Translations under genes and position numbers: made by a program
The notes under the pieces: model-generated
Told to the model about the DNA's origin: nothing
Seen by the model: the letters and a program-made list of their open reading frames with translations, nothing else
The model's database searches: none
Assembly (NCBI RefSeq): GCF_030323545.1
Contig: NZ_CP122954.1
Coordinates: 1 to 64,000, forward strand
From: Helicobacter pylori
Lineage (GTDB): Bacteria > Campylobacterota > Campylobacteria > Campylobacterales > Helicobacteraceae
Direction of reading: 5' to 3'
Length of the DNA: 64,000 nt
In this document: positions 1-8,853 of the stretch, one piece after another
How positions within the stretch are numbered: the stretch's first letter is position 1
Layout: every line of letters starts with the position of its first letter

Positions 1-1368
1 ATGGATACCAACAACAATATTGAAAAAGAAATCTTGGCGCTAATCAAACAAGAAGTTAGCCTCATAGAGTATGAAAATTGCTTGAGCCAACTCAAATACA
101 ACCCTAACGCGAGCAAGAGCGATATCGCCTTTTTTTATGCCCCTAACATGCTCTTATGCAATTGGATTACGGCCAAACACGGCGCGTTGCTTAAAAAAAT
201 TTTAAGCCAGAATAAAGTCGGCATGCATTTAGCCCATAGCGTGGATGTGCGTATTGAAGTAGCGCCTAAAATCCAAATTAGCACCCAAGCTAATATCAAT
301 TACAAAGCCATAAAAACGAGCGTCAAAGACTCTTACACTTTTGAAAATTTTGTCGTAGGCTCATGCAATAACACCGTTTATGAAATCGCTAAAAAAGTCG
401 CCCAAAGCGATACCCCCCCTTATAACCCGGTGCTTTTTTATGGCGGCACAGGGTTAGGCAAAACGCACATCTTAAACGCTATCGGCAACCATGCTCTAGA
501 AAAGCGTAAAAAAGTCGTGTTAGTCACTTCAGAAGATTTTTTGACAGACTTCCTGAAACATTTAGACAACAAAGCCATGGACTCTTTTAAAAAAAAATAC
601 CGCCATTGCGACTTTTTCTTGTTAGATGACGCTCAATTTTTGCAAGGAAAACCCAAGCTAGAAGAAGAATTTTTCCACACTTTTAACGATTTGCACGCCA
701 ACAGCAAACAAATCGTATTGATTTCAGACCGATCGCCTAAAAATATCGCCGGCTTAGAAGATCGCTTAAAATCGCGCTTTGAATGGGGGATAACCGCTAA
801 AGTCATGCCCCCTGATTTAGAAACCAAACTTTCCATTGTCAAACAAAAATGCCAACTCAATAAAATCACTTTGCCTGAAGAAGTGATGGAATACATCGCC
901 CAACACATCAGCGACAACATCCGCCAAATGGAAGGCGCGATCATTAAAATCAGCGTGAACGCGAACTTAATGAACACTACCATTGATTTGAACCTCGCTA
1001 AAACCGTTTTAGAAGATTTGCAAAAAGATCATGCTGAAGGCTCAAGCTTGGAAAATATCTTGCTCGCTGTCGCACAAAGCTTAAATCTCAAATCCAGTGA
1101 AATCAAGGTCTCTTCGCGCCAAAAAAATGTCGCTCTAGCGAGAAAATTAGTCGTGTATTTCGCCAGGCTTTATACCCCTAACCCCACGCTCTCGCTCGCT
1201 CAATTTTTGGATTTAAAGGATCATTCAAGCATTTCTAAAATGTATTCTAGCGTTAAAAAAATGCTTGAAGAAGAAAAAAGCCCTTTTATCCTAAGCCTTA
1301 GAGAAGAAATCAAAAACCGCTTAACCGAATTGAACGACAAAAAAACCGCTTTCAATTCAAGTGAATGA
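1..1368 (+). CDS. dnaA: Chromosomal replication initiator DnaA
   Basis: DnaA binds DnaA boxes at oriC, melts the adjacent AT-rich DNA and loads the replicative helicase. The 455-residue protein has the family layout: an N-terminal interaction domain, a short linker, an AAA+ domain with Walker A GGTGLGKT at about residues 148-155 and Walker B around FFLLDDAQF (about 206-214), and a C-terminal DNA-binding domain with the DnaA signature DHSSISKMYSSVKK near residue 410. The start is the first base of the window, so the upstream ribosome site and promoter cannot be seen. A DnaA box overlaps the stop codon, and the intergenic DNA that follows looks like an origin segment, which suggests autoregulation and coupling to replication. 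Confidence 0.97.
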   Translation: MDTNNNIEKEILALIKQEVSLIEYENCLSQLKYNPNASKSDIAFFYAPNMLLCNWITAKHGALLKKILSQNKVGMHLAHSVDVRIEVAPKIQISTQANINYKAIKTSVKDSYTFENFVVGSCNNTVYEIAKKVAQSDTPPYNPVLFYGGTGLGKTHILNAIGNHALEKRKKVVLVTSEDFLTDFLKHLDNKAMDSFKKKYRHCDFFLLDDAQFLQGKPKLEEEFFHTFNDLHANSKQIVLISDRSPKNIAGLEDRLKSRFEWGITAKVMPPDLETKLSIVKQKCQLNKITLPEEVMEYIAQHISDNIRQMEGAIIKISVNANLMNTTIDLNLAKTVLEDLQKDHAEGSSLENILLAVAQSLNLKSSEIKVSSRQKNVALARKLVVYFARLYTPNPTLSLAQFLDLKDHSSISKMYSSVKKMLEEEKSPFILSLREEIKNRLTELNDKKTAFNSSE

Positions 1369-1596
1369 AAAAAGGCTCATCAAAAAGCGTTTCATTCACT
1401 TTTTTTCAAATCCCACAACCCCCTTAAAAACGCGCGCCTCTAAAGCTTTTTAATTTTTCATTCCATCCATTCACGCCCCTACTACTGTTACTAATTATTA
1501 TTAATCAAAGTGTTACCTATTTATAACTTATTGATAACTTTTACTAAACCTTTTTTTAAGATATAATCCAAAAATCCAAAATAAAAAGGAACAAGC
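1360..1596. other. oriC2: Origin segment oriC2: DnaA boxes plus AT-rich unwinding stretch
   Basis: The dnaA-comH spacer holds three matches to the H. pylori DnaA box consensus TCATTCACN: 1360-1368 (minus strand, overlapping the dnaA stop), 1392-1400 (TCATTCACT) and 1467-1475 (CCATTCACG, one mismatch). After the last box comes a short GC-rich stretch (1474-1480), then CTA/TTA triplets (CTA CTA CTG TTA CTA at 1479-1493), and then very AT-rich DNA to about 1560. This order of box, GC spacer, DnaA-trio and DUE is the known basal unwinding architecture. H. pylori is known to have a bipartite origin whose unwinding site lies downstream of dnaA. The partner oriC1 would lie upstream, outside the window. 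Confidence 0.85.
1562..1590 (+). promoter_or_regulatory. comH promoter -10 box and ribosome site
   Basis: TATAAT at 1562-1567 follows a T-rich stretch, typical of H. pylori sigma-80 promoters that lack a clear -35 box. AAGGA at 1586-1590 sits 6 nt before the comH ATG. The promoter lies at the edge of the origin unwinding region. Confidence 0.7.
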
Positions 1597-3036
1597 ATGA
1601 AAAAAACCCTTTGTCTGTCTTTCTTTCTGACTTTCTCTAACCCTCTTCAAGCCCTTGTGATCGAGCTTTTAGAAGAGATCAAAACTTCGCCGCATAAAGG
1701 CACTTTTAAGGCTAAAGTCCTTGATTCTAAAGAACCAAGACAAGTTTTAGGCGTTTATAATATCTCCCCACACAAAAAACTCACGCTCACTATCACCCAC
1801 ATGTCCACTGCAATTGTCTATCAACCCCTTGATGAAAAACTTTCTTTAGAAACGACCTTAAACCCTAACCGCCCTACTATCCCTAGAAACACCCAGATTG
1901 TTTTTTCTTCAAAAGAATTGAAAGAGTCACACCCGCACCAAATGCCTTCTTTAAACGCACCCATGCAAAAACCACAAAACAAACCCCATTCATCGCAACA
2001 ACCTCCTCAAAACTTTTCTTACCCAGAGCCCAAACTAGGCTCTAAAAACTCTAAAAACAGCCTTTTACAGCCTTTAGCAACTCCTAGCAAAACAAGCCCC
2101 ACTAATGAAGTTAAAACGCCAACAAACGACACTAAACCCCCTTTAAAGCATTCTTCAGAAGATCAAGAAAACAACCTCTTCATAGCACCACCCACTGAAA
2201 AAACGCTCCCTAACAACGCTCCTAACGCTAATATTAATGAACACAATGAAAGCAATAAGAATAGGGATAATGTGGAAAAACAAGCCGTTAGAGATCCTAA
2301 TATCAAAGAATTTGCATGTGGGAAGTGGGTCTATGATGATGAAAATTTACAAGCCTACCGCCCAAGCATTTTAAAACGCGTTGATGAAGACAAACAGACT
2401 GCGACAGACATTACCCCTTGCGACTACAGCAACGCTGAAAATAAAAGCGGTAAAATCACTACCCCCTATTCTAAAATCTCTGTTCATAAAACAGAGCCTT
2501 TAGAAGAGCCACAAACTTTTGAAGCTAAAAACAATTTTACCATTCTCCAAGCCAGAAGCTCTACAGAAAAATGCAAAAGGGCTAGAGCAAGAAAAGACGG
2601 CACGATTAGGCAATGCTATCTGATAGAAGAGCCTTTAAAACAAGCGTGGGAGAGTGAGTATGAAATCACCACGCAATTAGTAAAAGCCATTTATGAGCGC
2701 CCCAAACAAGACAATCAAACAGAGCCAACTTTCTATGAAACCAGCGAATTGGCTTATTCTTCCACACGAAAAAGCGAAATAACGCATAATGAATTGAATT
2801 TGAATGAAAAGTTCATGGAATTTGTGGAAGTGTATGAGGGGCATTATTTAAACGATATAGTCAAAGAAAGCAGTGAATACAAAGAATGGGTTAAAAACCA
2901 TGTGCGCTTTAAAGAAGGGGTGTGCATGGCTTTAGAAATAGAAGAACAACCACGAGCTAAAAGCACGCCTTTGAGTATTGAAAACTCTCGTGTTGTGTGT
3001 GTCAAAAAGGGGAATTATTTATTCAACGAAGTTTAA
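1597..3036 (+). CDS. comH: Competence protein ComH, periplasmic DNA-binding protein
   Basis: ComH is needed for natural transformation of H. pylori. It is a secreted protein that acts in the periplasm in uptake of DNA delivered by the ComB system. The 479-residue product starts with a signal peptide (MKKTLCLSFFLTFSNPLQA). A beta-rich segment follows, then a low-complexity Pro/Asn/Ser/Lys-rich linker (about residues 108-225). The C-terminal half carries several cysteines (for example in EFACGKW, ITPCDY, EKCKRARARK and RQCYL), consistent with disulfides in the periplasm. The start is supported by AAGGA and a TATAAT box. Its position directly after the dnaA/oriC2 segment is as in other H. pylori genomes. 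Confidence 0.93.
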   Translation: MKKTLCLSFFLTFSNPLQALVIELLEEIKTSPHKGTFKAKVLDSKEPRQVLGVYNISPHKKLTLTITHMSTAIVYQPLDEKLSLETTLNPNRPTIPRNTQIVFSSKELKESHPHQMPSLNAPMQKPQNKPHSSQQPPQNFSYPEPKLGSKNSKNSLLQPLATPSKTSPTNEVKTPTNDTKPPLKHSSEDQENNLFIAPPTEKTLPNNAPNANINEHNESNKNRDNVEKQAVRDPNIKEFACGKWVYDDENLQAYRPSILKRVDEDKQTATDITPCDYSNAENKSGKITTPYSKISVHKTEPLEEPQTFEAKNNFTILQARSSTEKCKRARARKDGTIRQCYLIEEPLKQAWESEYEITTQLVKAIYERPKQDNQTEPTFYETSELAYSSTRKSEITHNELNLNEKFMEFVEVYEGHYLNDIVKESSEYKEWVKNHVRFKEGVCMALEIEEQPRAKSTPLSIENSRVVCVKKGNYLFNEV

Positions 3037-3038
3037 GA

Positions 3039-3114
3039 TGGTGGCTTGAGGCGGAATCGAACCACCGACACGAAGATTTTCAGTCTTCTGCTCTACCGAC
3101 TGAGCTATCAAGCC
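3039..3114 (-). tRNA. tRNA-Phe (GAA)
   Basis: Read on the minus strand from 3114, this 76-nt sequence folds as a cloverleaf. The acceptor arm GGCTTGA pairs with TCAAGCC, the D arm contains AGCTCAGTCGGTAGAGC, the anticodon loop reads CTGAAAA with anticodon GAA, and the T arm contains GGTTCGATTCC. The 3' CCA is encoded. It ends 2 bp past the comH stop and points towards it. Confidence 0.96.
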
Positions 3115-3183
3115 AAGCAAAAGACAATTATTACATAAAAAAGGTAAAATAAAGCTTAATTTTTAAAAAAATGACTAAAAAGA

Positions 3184-3210
3184 TATAATTCACTCAAAAG
3201 GGAACAAGGA
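3184..3210 (+). promoter_or_regulatory. xth promoter -10 box and ribosome site
   Basis: TATAAT at 3184-3189 and AAGGA at 3206-3210 lie upstream of the ATG at 3216. They are divergent from the tRNA gene. Confidence 0.65.
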
Positions 3211-3215
3211 TTAAA

Positions 3216-3968
3216 ATGAAATTGATTTCATGGAATGTGAACGGGTTAAGAGCTTGCATGACTAAGGGCTTTATGGATTTTTTCAATAGCGTAAATGCGG
3301 ATGTTTTTTGCATTCAAGAATCTAAAATGCAGCAAGAACAAAACACCTTTGAATTTAAGGGGTATTTTGATTTTTGGAATTGCGCGATTAAAAAGGGCTA
3401 TTCTGGGGTGGTAACTTTCACTAAAAAAGAGCCTTTGAGCGTGAGCTATGGTATCAATATGGAAGAGCATGACAAAGAAGGGCGCGTAGTAACTTGCGAA
3501 TTTGAGTCGTTTTATTTAGTGAATGTTTATACCCCTAATTCCCAACAAGCCCTATCCAGGCTTAGTTATCGCATGAGTTGGGAAGTGGAATTTAAGAAAT
3601 TTTTAAAAACTTTAGAGTTAAAAAAACCGGTCATTGTATGCGGGGATTTGAATGTGGCTCACAATGAAATTGATTTAGAAAACCCCAAAACCAACCGAAA
3701 AAACGCGGGCTTTAGCGATGAAGAGAGAGGGAAATTCAGCGAGCTTTTGAACGCTGGCTTTATTGACACTTTCCGTTATTTTTACCCCAACAAAGAAAAG
3801 GCTTACACCTGGTGGAGTTACATGCAACAAGCAAGGGATAAAAACATTGGTTGGCGCATTGATTATTTTTTATGCTCTAACCCTTTAAAAACGCGCTTAA
3901 AAGACGCTTTAATCTATAAAGATATTTTAGGGAGCGATCATTGCCCGGTGGGGTTGGAATTAGTTTAA
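3216..3968 (+). CDS. xth: Exodeoxyribonuclease III / AP endonuclease
   Basis: Exonuclease III family enzyme for base excision repair. It cuts DNA 5' of abasic sites and trims 3' ends, using a divalent metal. At 250 residues it has the normal family size. Catalytic motifs are visible: WNVNGLR (residues 6-12), QESK with the metal-binding Glu35, GDLNVAHNEIDL (about 143-154) and the C-terminal GSDHCPVGLEL with the catalytic Asp-His. The start has a good ribosome site and -10 box. Its TAA stop and the stop of the convergent gene downstream share the palindrome TTAA at 3965-3968, so no terminator separates them. Oxidative damage in the stomach makes this repair step important, which is inference from the niche. 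Confidence 0.95.
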   Translation: MKLISWNVNGLRACMTKGFMDFFNSVNADVFCIQESKMQQEQNTFEFKGYFDFWNCAIKKGYSGVVTFTKKEPLSVSYGINMEEHDKEGRVVTCEFESFYLVNVYTPNSQQALSRLSYRMSWEVEFKKFLKTLELKKPVIVCGDLNVAHNEIDLENPKTNRKNAGFSDEERGKFSELLNAGFIDTFRYFYPNKEKAYTWWSYMQQARDKNIGWRIDYFLCSNPLKTRLKDALIYKDILGSDHCPVGLELV

Positions 3969-4600
3969 AGATAGAAAGTGTGCGAGATAAAGACAGAAAA
4001 AAGCCTTACAAAGGGTGAGTCGTATTCAAAAGCAAAGGGCCATTTGACTCCCACCTCAATACTAGCGTCATGGTGGAATAGCACGGTTTGGAATTTAAAC
4101 CCCACTAAACCCAACATCCTGAAATTGGAAGTTTTGAGCGAAAACCCTTGAATGCTGCGCCAATCGTCAATGATAAAATTCGCGCTGTGCTTAGAAATCG
4201 TCCATGTGTTTTCAGCAACTTGCATGCCATAAAAAAGGGAAAAAACATACAAGGGGTTTTTATTGTATTCCACGATCAAATCCCCCCCAAAGCCATAAGT
4301 GAACATGTTCGCTTGAGCGCCCGTTCTTTTATTGAGTATGACATTCCCATAATCCATAAAAAAGTAATAGCGGGAATAAAACCAATAATTAGTGGGGTTA
4401 ATCTCCCAGCCTAAAGAAAAGCTCGCCCCTTCAATCGTGCGTTTAAGATCGTTGTATTTTTTCATGATCATTTTCCCTACCTGATATTGAGAAGCCACAT
4501 AAAAACGGCTTTTGGCTTGCATAATGGTGGGGTTTAAAAAATAAACGCTTAAAAATAAGGGGATTACTTTTTTAAATAAATCCTTTGAAAAAAATTTCAC
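3965..4600 (-). CDS. Outer membrane protein, Hor/Hof-like
   Basis: A 211-residue protein with a hydrophobic signal-like N-terminus (KKVIPLFLSVYFLNPTIMQA) and the marks of Helicobacter outer membrane proteins: aromatic-alternating beta strands, YGFGGDLIVEY (similar to the YGFGTDMLF segment of the Hor protein at 31.6-32.7 kb), and a C-terminal hydrophobic ending SHTFYL that suits BAM-dependent insertion. The start is GTG with AGGAA about 10 nt upstream. It begins 3 bp after the lipoprotein gene, so the two are probably co-transcribed. The exact paralogue name is not certain, and no function beyond an outer membrane barrel can be read. Confidence 0.75.
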   Translation of the reverse strand: MKFFSKDLFKKVIPLFLSVYFLNPTIMQAKSRFYVASQYQVGKMIMKKYNDLKRTIEGASFSLGWEINPTNYWFYSRYYFFMDYGNVILNKRTGAQANMFTYGFGGDLIVEYNKNPLYVFSLFYGMQVAENTWTISKHSANFIIDDWRSIQGFSLKTSNFRMLGLVGFKFQTVLFHHDASIEVGVKWPFAFEYDSPFVRLFSVFISHTFYL

Positions 4601-4603
4601 ACT

Positions 4604-4951
4604 TTAATACTTCCTGTTGAGTGGGGAGCTGAGATTGTCTTGGTGGTTAGTGGCTCGTTGCAAAACATTGTTCGTTCTTTTTTGCGAAGGATCAGCGTTT
4701 TCTTCATTATTGATTTCATCAATTTTATTTTCGTTATTGATCAAATCATTCACTTCTTTGGTGGCTTTTTCATCTTCTTCTTCATGCTCAATTTTTCTTA
4801 TATCATTATTCGCTTGATTGATTGGATTGTTTTTAGTGGTTTTGGTGTTGTTTTGGTGCGATTGAGACGATTTTTTAGGCTCGTCCTTGCATGCGCTAAA
4901 CAGGCTTAAAACAAAAGAGATAGCGATAAAATGAGTGATTTTAGATTTCAT
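4604..4951 (-). CDS. Small lipoprotein, unknown function
   Basis: The product is about 115 residues with a clear lipoprotein signal: a short basic start, a hydrophobic core and lipobox LFSAC, with the lipidated cysteine near residue 21. After it the chain is highly polar, rich in Asn, Lys and Glu (EEDEKATKEVNDL, NNENKIDEINNEENADPSQK), and probably disordered or coiled. The ATG at 4951 is preferred over the in-frame TTG one codon earlier because AAGGA lies 10 nt upstream. It is followed within 3 bp by an outer membrane protein gene, suggesting an envelope pair. I do not recognise a family. Confidence 0.75.
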   Translation of the reverse strand: MKSKITHFIAISFVLSLFSACKDEPKKSSQSHQNNTKTTKNNPINQANNDIRKIEHEEEDEKATKEVNDLINNENKIDEINNEENADPSQKRTNNVLQRATNHQDNLSSPLNRKY

Positions 4952-4975
4952 CAATTAAATTTCCTTAAGTCAATG

Positions 4976-4981
4976 TATAAT
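4976..4981 (+). promoter_or_regulatory. Candidate recG -10 box
   Basis: TATAAT at 4976-4981 lies 52 bp before the recG TTG start, in the divergent spacer between recG and the minus-strand lipoprotein gene. No -35 box is evident. Confidence 0.45.
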
Positions 4982-5032
4982 TTGACTATCTTATCATAAA
5001 AATGATTAAGGATTGGCTAGGGTAAGAACAAA

Positions 5033-6904
5033 TTGCAAGAAACAGAGAACTTATTAAAAACATTGGATGTGAAATCGCTTTTAGAAGCCTTGCTTGTTTA
5101 TACGCCCAAAGGCTATAAAGATTTGAATTTATTAGAACATTTTGAACTGGGCTTGAGCGGCGTTTTAGAAGTGGGTATTTTAGATAAAAGAAACTACGCC
5201 AAAGTTTTAAAGATTTTTGCCTATTCCAAACGATTTTACAAAAATTTAGAGCTTGTTTTTTTCAATTACAGCGCGTTCCATCACAGCCAGTTTAAAACCG
5301 GCGAGAGTTTGTTCATTTATGGTAAATTAGAGCAAAGTTCTTTTAATCAAGCTTATATCATTAACACGCCTAAAATCCTTACCGAATTTGGCAAGATTTC
5401 TTTAATTTTTAAAAAAGTTAAAAATCATAAAAAAATACAAGAAAATTTACAAAAACTCATTTCACTAGAAAATTTAAAAAAGGAAGGCGTTAAAGAGAAT
5501 ATCGCGCATTTATTGTTAGAAATCTTTTTCCCCACGCCGCATTTTGTCAAGGATTTTGAAACGAATAAAAATTTCCCTTCGCAACATTTAAATGCATTAA
5601 AATACATTGAAATGCTTTTTTATATGAAAAATTTAGATCGCAAGAAATTGCAATTTGGCGCTAAAATCGCATGCCCCAATAACAGCGAACGCTTGAAAGC
5701 GTTTATCGCTTCTTTACCCTTTAAACTCACGCGCGATCAACAAAACGCCATTAAAGAAATCCAAAACGATCTCACTAGCCCCATAGCGTGCAAGCGTTTG
5801 ATTATAGGCGATGTGGGGTGCGGGAAAACAATGGTGATTTTAGCGAGCATGGTATTAGCTTACCCTAATAAAACCCTTTTAATGGCACCCACTTCCATTC
5901 TCGCTAAACAGCTTTATAACGAAGCCTTAAAATTTTTACCCCCTTATTTTGAAGTGGAATTGCTGCTCGGCGGAAGCCACAAGAAGCGATCCAATCATTT
6001 GTTTGAAACAATCACGCATGTTATCATCGGCACGCAAGCGTTGTTGTTTGATAAGCGCGATTTAGATGAATTCGCACTAGTAATCACTGATGAACAGCAT
6101 AGATTTGGCACCAAGCAGCGCTACCAATTAGAAAAAATGGCAAGCAGTAAGGGTAATAAACCCCATTCCTTGCAATTTTCCGCTACCCCCATTCCTCGCA
6201 CTCTGGCTTTAGCCAAAAGCACGTTTGTGAAAACGACCATGATTAGAGAAATCCCTTACCCTAAAGAAATTGAAACTCTAGTCTTGCATAAAAGAGATTT
6301 TAAAATAGTGATGGAAAAAATCAGCGAAGAAATCGCTAAAAACCATCAAGTCATTGTCGTTTATCCGCTAGTGAATGAAAGCGAAAAAATCCCGTATTTA
6401 TCGCTCAGTGAGGGGGCGAGTTTTTGGCAAAAACGCTTTAAAAAGGTTTATACCACTTCAGGGCAAGATAAAAATAAAGAGGAAGTGATTGAAGAATTCA
6501 GAGAGTCCGGGAGCATTCTTTTAGCGACTACGCTCATTGAGGTGGGCATTTCTTTACCACGATTGAGCGTGATGGTGATCTTAGCGCCCGAAAGGTTAGG
6601 CTTAGCGACTTTACACCAGTTAAGGGGGCGCGTGTCTCGTAACGGCTTGAAAGGCTATTGTTTTTTATGCACGATCCAAGAAGAAAACGAACGATTGGAA
6701 AAATTTGCTGATGAATTGGACGGCTTTAAAATCGCTGAATTGGATTTAGAATACAGAAAAAGCGGGGATTTACTTCAGGGTGGGGAGCAGAGCGGGAATA
6801 GTTTTGAATACATTGATTTAGCCAAAGATGAAAGCATTATCGCTGAAGTGAAACAGGATTTTTTAAAGGCCGCTAGCGTTTCACATGGAACATTTGAAAA
6901 TTGA
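5033..6904 (+). CDS. recG: ATP-dependent DNA helicase RecG
   Basis: RecG remodels stalled forks and branched DNA in recombination and replication restart. The 623-residue protein has a wedge/OB N-terminal part and two helicase lobes: Walker A GDVGCGKT (about 259-266), the DEQH box TDEQHRFG (about 353), SATPIPRTLAL, and motif VI around QLRGRVSRNG (about 530). It is shorter than the E. coli enzyme (about 690), mainly in the N-terminal domain, as is usual in this group. Translation starts at TTG 5033 after AGGG; no better in-frame ATG is present. Its last codons contain a parS-like 16-mer. Confidence 0.94.
   Translation: MQETENLLKTLDVKSLLEALLVYTPKGYKDLNLLEHFELGLSGVLEVGILDKRNYAKVLKIFAYSKRFYKNLELVFFNYSAFHHSQFKTGESLFIYGKLEQSSFNQAYIINTPKILTEFGKISLIFKKVKNHKKIQENLQKLISLENLKKEGVKENIAHLLLEIFFPTPHFVKDFETNKNFPSQHLNALKYIEMLFYMKNLDRKKLQFGAKIACPNNSERLKAFIASLPFKLTRDQQNAIKEIQNDLTSPIACKRLIIGDVGCGKTMVILASMVLAYPNKTLLMAPTSILAKQLYNEALKFLPPYFEVELLLGGSHKKRSNHLFETITHVIIGTQALLFDKRDLDEFALVITDEQHRFGTKQRYQLEKMASSKGNKPHSLQFSATPIPRTLALAKSTFVKTTMIREIPYPKEIETLVLHKRDFKIVMEKISEEIAKNHQVIVVYPLVNESEKIPYLSLSEGASFWQKRFKKVYTTSGQDKNKEEVIEEFRESGSILLATTLIEVGISLPRLSVMVILAPERLGLATLHQLRGRVSRNGLKGYCFLCTIQEENERLEKFADELDGFKIAELDLEYRKSGDLLQGGEQSGNSFEYIDLAKDESIIAEVKQDFLKAASVSHGTFEN
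6877..6892. other. parS: parS-like site 1 (in the recG 3' end)
   Basis: CGTTTCACATGGAACA differs at three positions from the general bacterial parS consensus TGTTTCACGTGAAACA. It shares the 15-base core GTTTCACATGGAACA with a second site at 11784-11799. ParB (Spo0J) would bind it for chromosome segregation near the origin. It lies inside recG codons. Confidence 0.6.
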
Positions 6905-6954
6905 AAATTAAGGTGGAATTGGGTAATTTAAATCATTTAAAATAAAGGATAGCA

Positions 6955-8851
6955 ATGCAAAATAAAGAAGTTTGTGAAGAAAAAAGCGTTAATGAAAAAA
7001 ATTTAGAAATTTTTAATCGTTATTTTCCCGGTTGCTTGAGTGTGGAAAATGATAACAAGCTCACGCTGGATGTGGGAAGATTGAAAGCGTTACTAGGGGA
7101 TTTTAGCGAGATAAAAGAAGAGGGCTATGGGTTGGATTTTGTGGGTAAGAAAATCGCCTTAAATCAAGCTTTTAAGAAAAACAATAAGATTTTAAAGCCC
7201 TTAAACGAATCCACTAGCAAGCACATTCTCATCAAGGGCGATAATTTAGACGCTCTCAAAATCTTAAAACAAAGTTATAGCGAAAAAATCAAAATGATTT
7301 ACATTGATCCGCCTTACAACACGAAAAACGATAACTTTATCTATAGCGATGATTTCTCGCAATCCAATGAAGAGACTTTAAAACAATTGGATTATTCTAA
7401 AGAAAAGCTGGATTATATCAAGAATCTTTTTGGGTCAAAATGCCATAGCGGGTGGCTTAGTTTCATGTATCCTAGATTGCTACTCGCTAAAGATTTGCTC
7501 AAACAAGACGGCGTGATTTTTATCAGCATTGACGATAACGAATGCGCGAATTTAAAAATCTTGTGCGATGAAATTTTTGGGGAGGATAATTTTGTTGGAG
7601 ATTTTATCCGTAAAACAAAATCCACAACCAATGATGCAAAAATCGGATTAAATTACCAGCATGAGTTTTTACTTTGCTATGCTAAAGATAAAGAATTTGT
7701 CAATCTCTTGGGCGGAGAAAAGAATTTAGAAAATTACAAAAACCCTGATAACGACCCTAATGGAGCGTGGGTTGGTGCTGATCCTAGTGCAAAAAGCGGG
7801 AATGTAAAAACAGGATATTTTGGGGTTACTAACCCTTATACAAATAAAGTGGATTATCCGCCTAAAGGAATGTTTTGGCGTTTTTCTCAAAATACTTTAC
7901 AAAAACACATTAACGAAGGGCGGATTTGTTTTAAAAAAGAATATAAGGAAAATGAAAGAGGCTTCATTTACAAACGCTATTTAAAGGATTTAAAAACCAC
8001 AAAAAAGACTTTTGATAGTTTAATTTTTAGCGATAATTGTTACATGAACCAAACCGCAACGAAAGAGCTTTTAAGTTTGGGGATGGGAGAATATTTCACT
8101 TATCCAAAGGGTGTGGATTTTATGGTTAAGATTGTAGAACATGCTACCGAAAAAGGCGACATCATCTTAGATTTTTTTGCCGGGAGCGGGACAACCGCGC
8201 ATGCCGTGCTAGAGAGTAATAAGAGCGATTATCAAAAATTAAGTGAGGGGGGGGGGGTTATTTAATGGCTTGAACGCCACATTTAAAGAAAGGCGCTTCA
8301 TTCTCGTCCAGTTAGATGAAAAAATTGACCCCAAGAAAAACAAAAGCGCGCATGATTTTTGTTTAAACACCTTAAAATCACCCTCTCCAAGCATTTTTGA
8401 CATTACCGAAGAAAGGATTAAAAGAGCGGGGGCTAAAATCAAAGAAGCTTGTCCGTATTTAGATGTGGGGTTTAGAGCGTTTGAAATCATTGATGATGAA
8501 ACGAGCGATAAAAATCTTGGTGGAGCCACTCAAAAGGATTTATTCGCTTATTCTAACCCCAAAAAAAAAGAAACTCAAACGATTTTAATCAAGCTTTTAG
8601 GCTGCGAGGGTTTGGAACTCACTACCCCTATAACTTGCTTGGTTGAAAACGCCTTGTATCTGGCTTTAAATACGGCTTTCATTGTGGGGGATATAGAAAT
8701 GAGCGGAATTTTAGAAAACTTGAAAGATAAAGGGGTGGAAAAAATTAGCATGTATATGCCAGCTATCAGTAACGATAGGCTGTGTTTGGAATTGGGCAGT
8801 AATTTGTTTGATTTGAAATTAGAGAGCGGCGATTTAAAGATTAGGGGGTAG
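6955..8851 (+). CDS. mod: Type III DNA adenine methyltransferase Mod, phase-variable, out of frame here
   Basis: Mod is the modification and target-recognition subunit of a type III restriction system (beta-class N6-adenine methyltransferase). The first frame (6955-8265) carries DPPYN (about residue 118) and, near its end, FAGSGTTAHAV (about 407-417). It stops after 436 residues just beyond a run of eleven G (8247-8257). The rest of the protein continues in the next frame to 8851. One G fewer (G10) or two more (G13) would join them into a 631-residue protein, so this copy reads as OFF. The start at 6955 has AGGA upstream. Known H. pylori ModH proteins at this locus control phasevarions. An A9 run at 8571-8579 is a second possible slip site. 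Confidence 0.93.
8247..8257 (+). repeat. Poly-G tract (G11), phase-variation switch in mod
   Basis: Eleven consecutive G within the mod reading frame. Slipped-strand changes of one base move translation between a short product with stop TAA at 8263-8265 and the full-length protein. Counting codons, G10 and G13 are in frame; G11 is not. Confidence 0.92.
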
Positions 8852-8853
8852 AG

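Noticed and set aside
8571-8579. A9 run in the downstream part of mod as a second switch
   Set aside because: The frame after the G tract continues normally through it, so no present effect is seen; it is only mentioned as a possible slip site.
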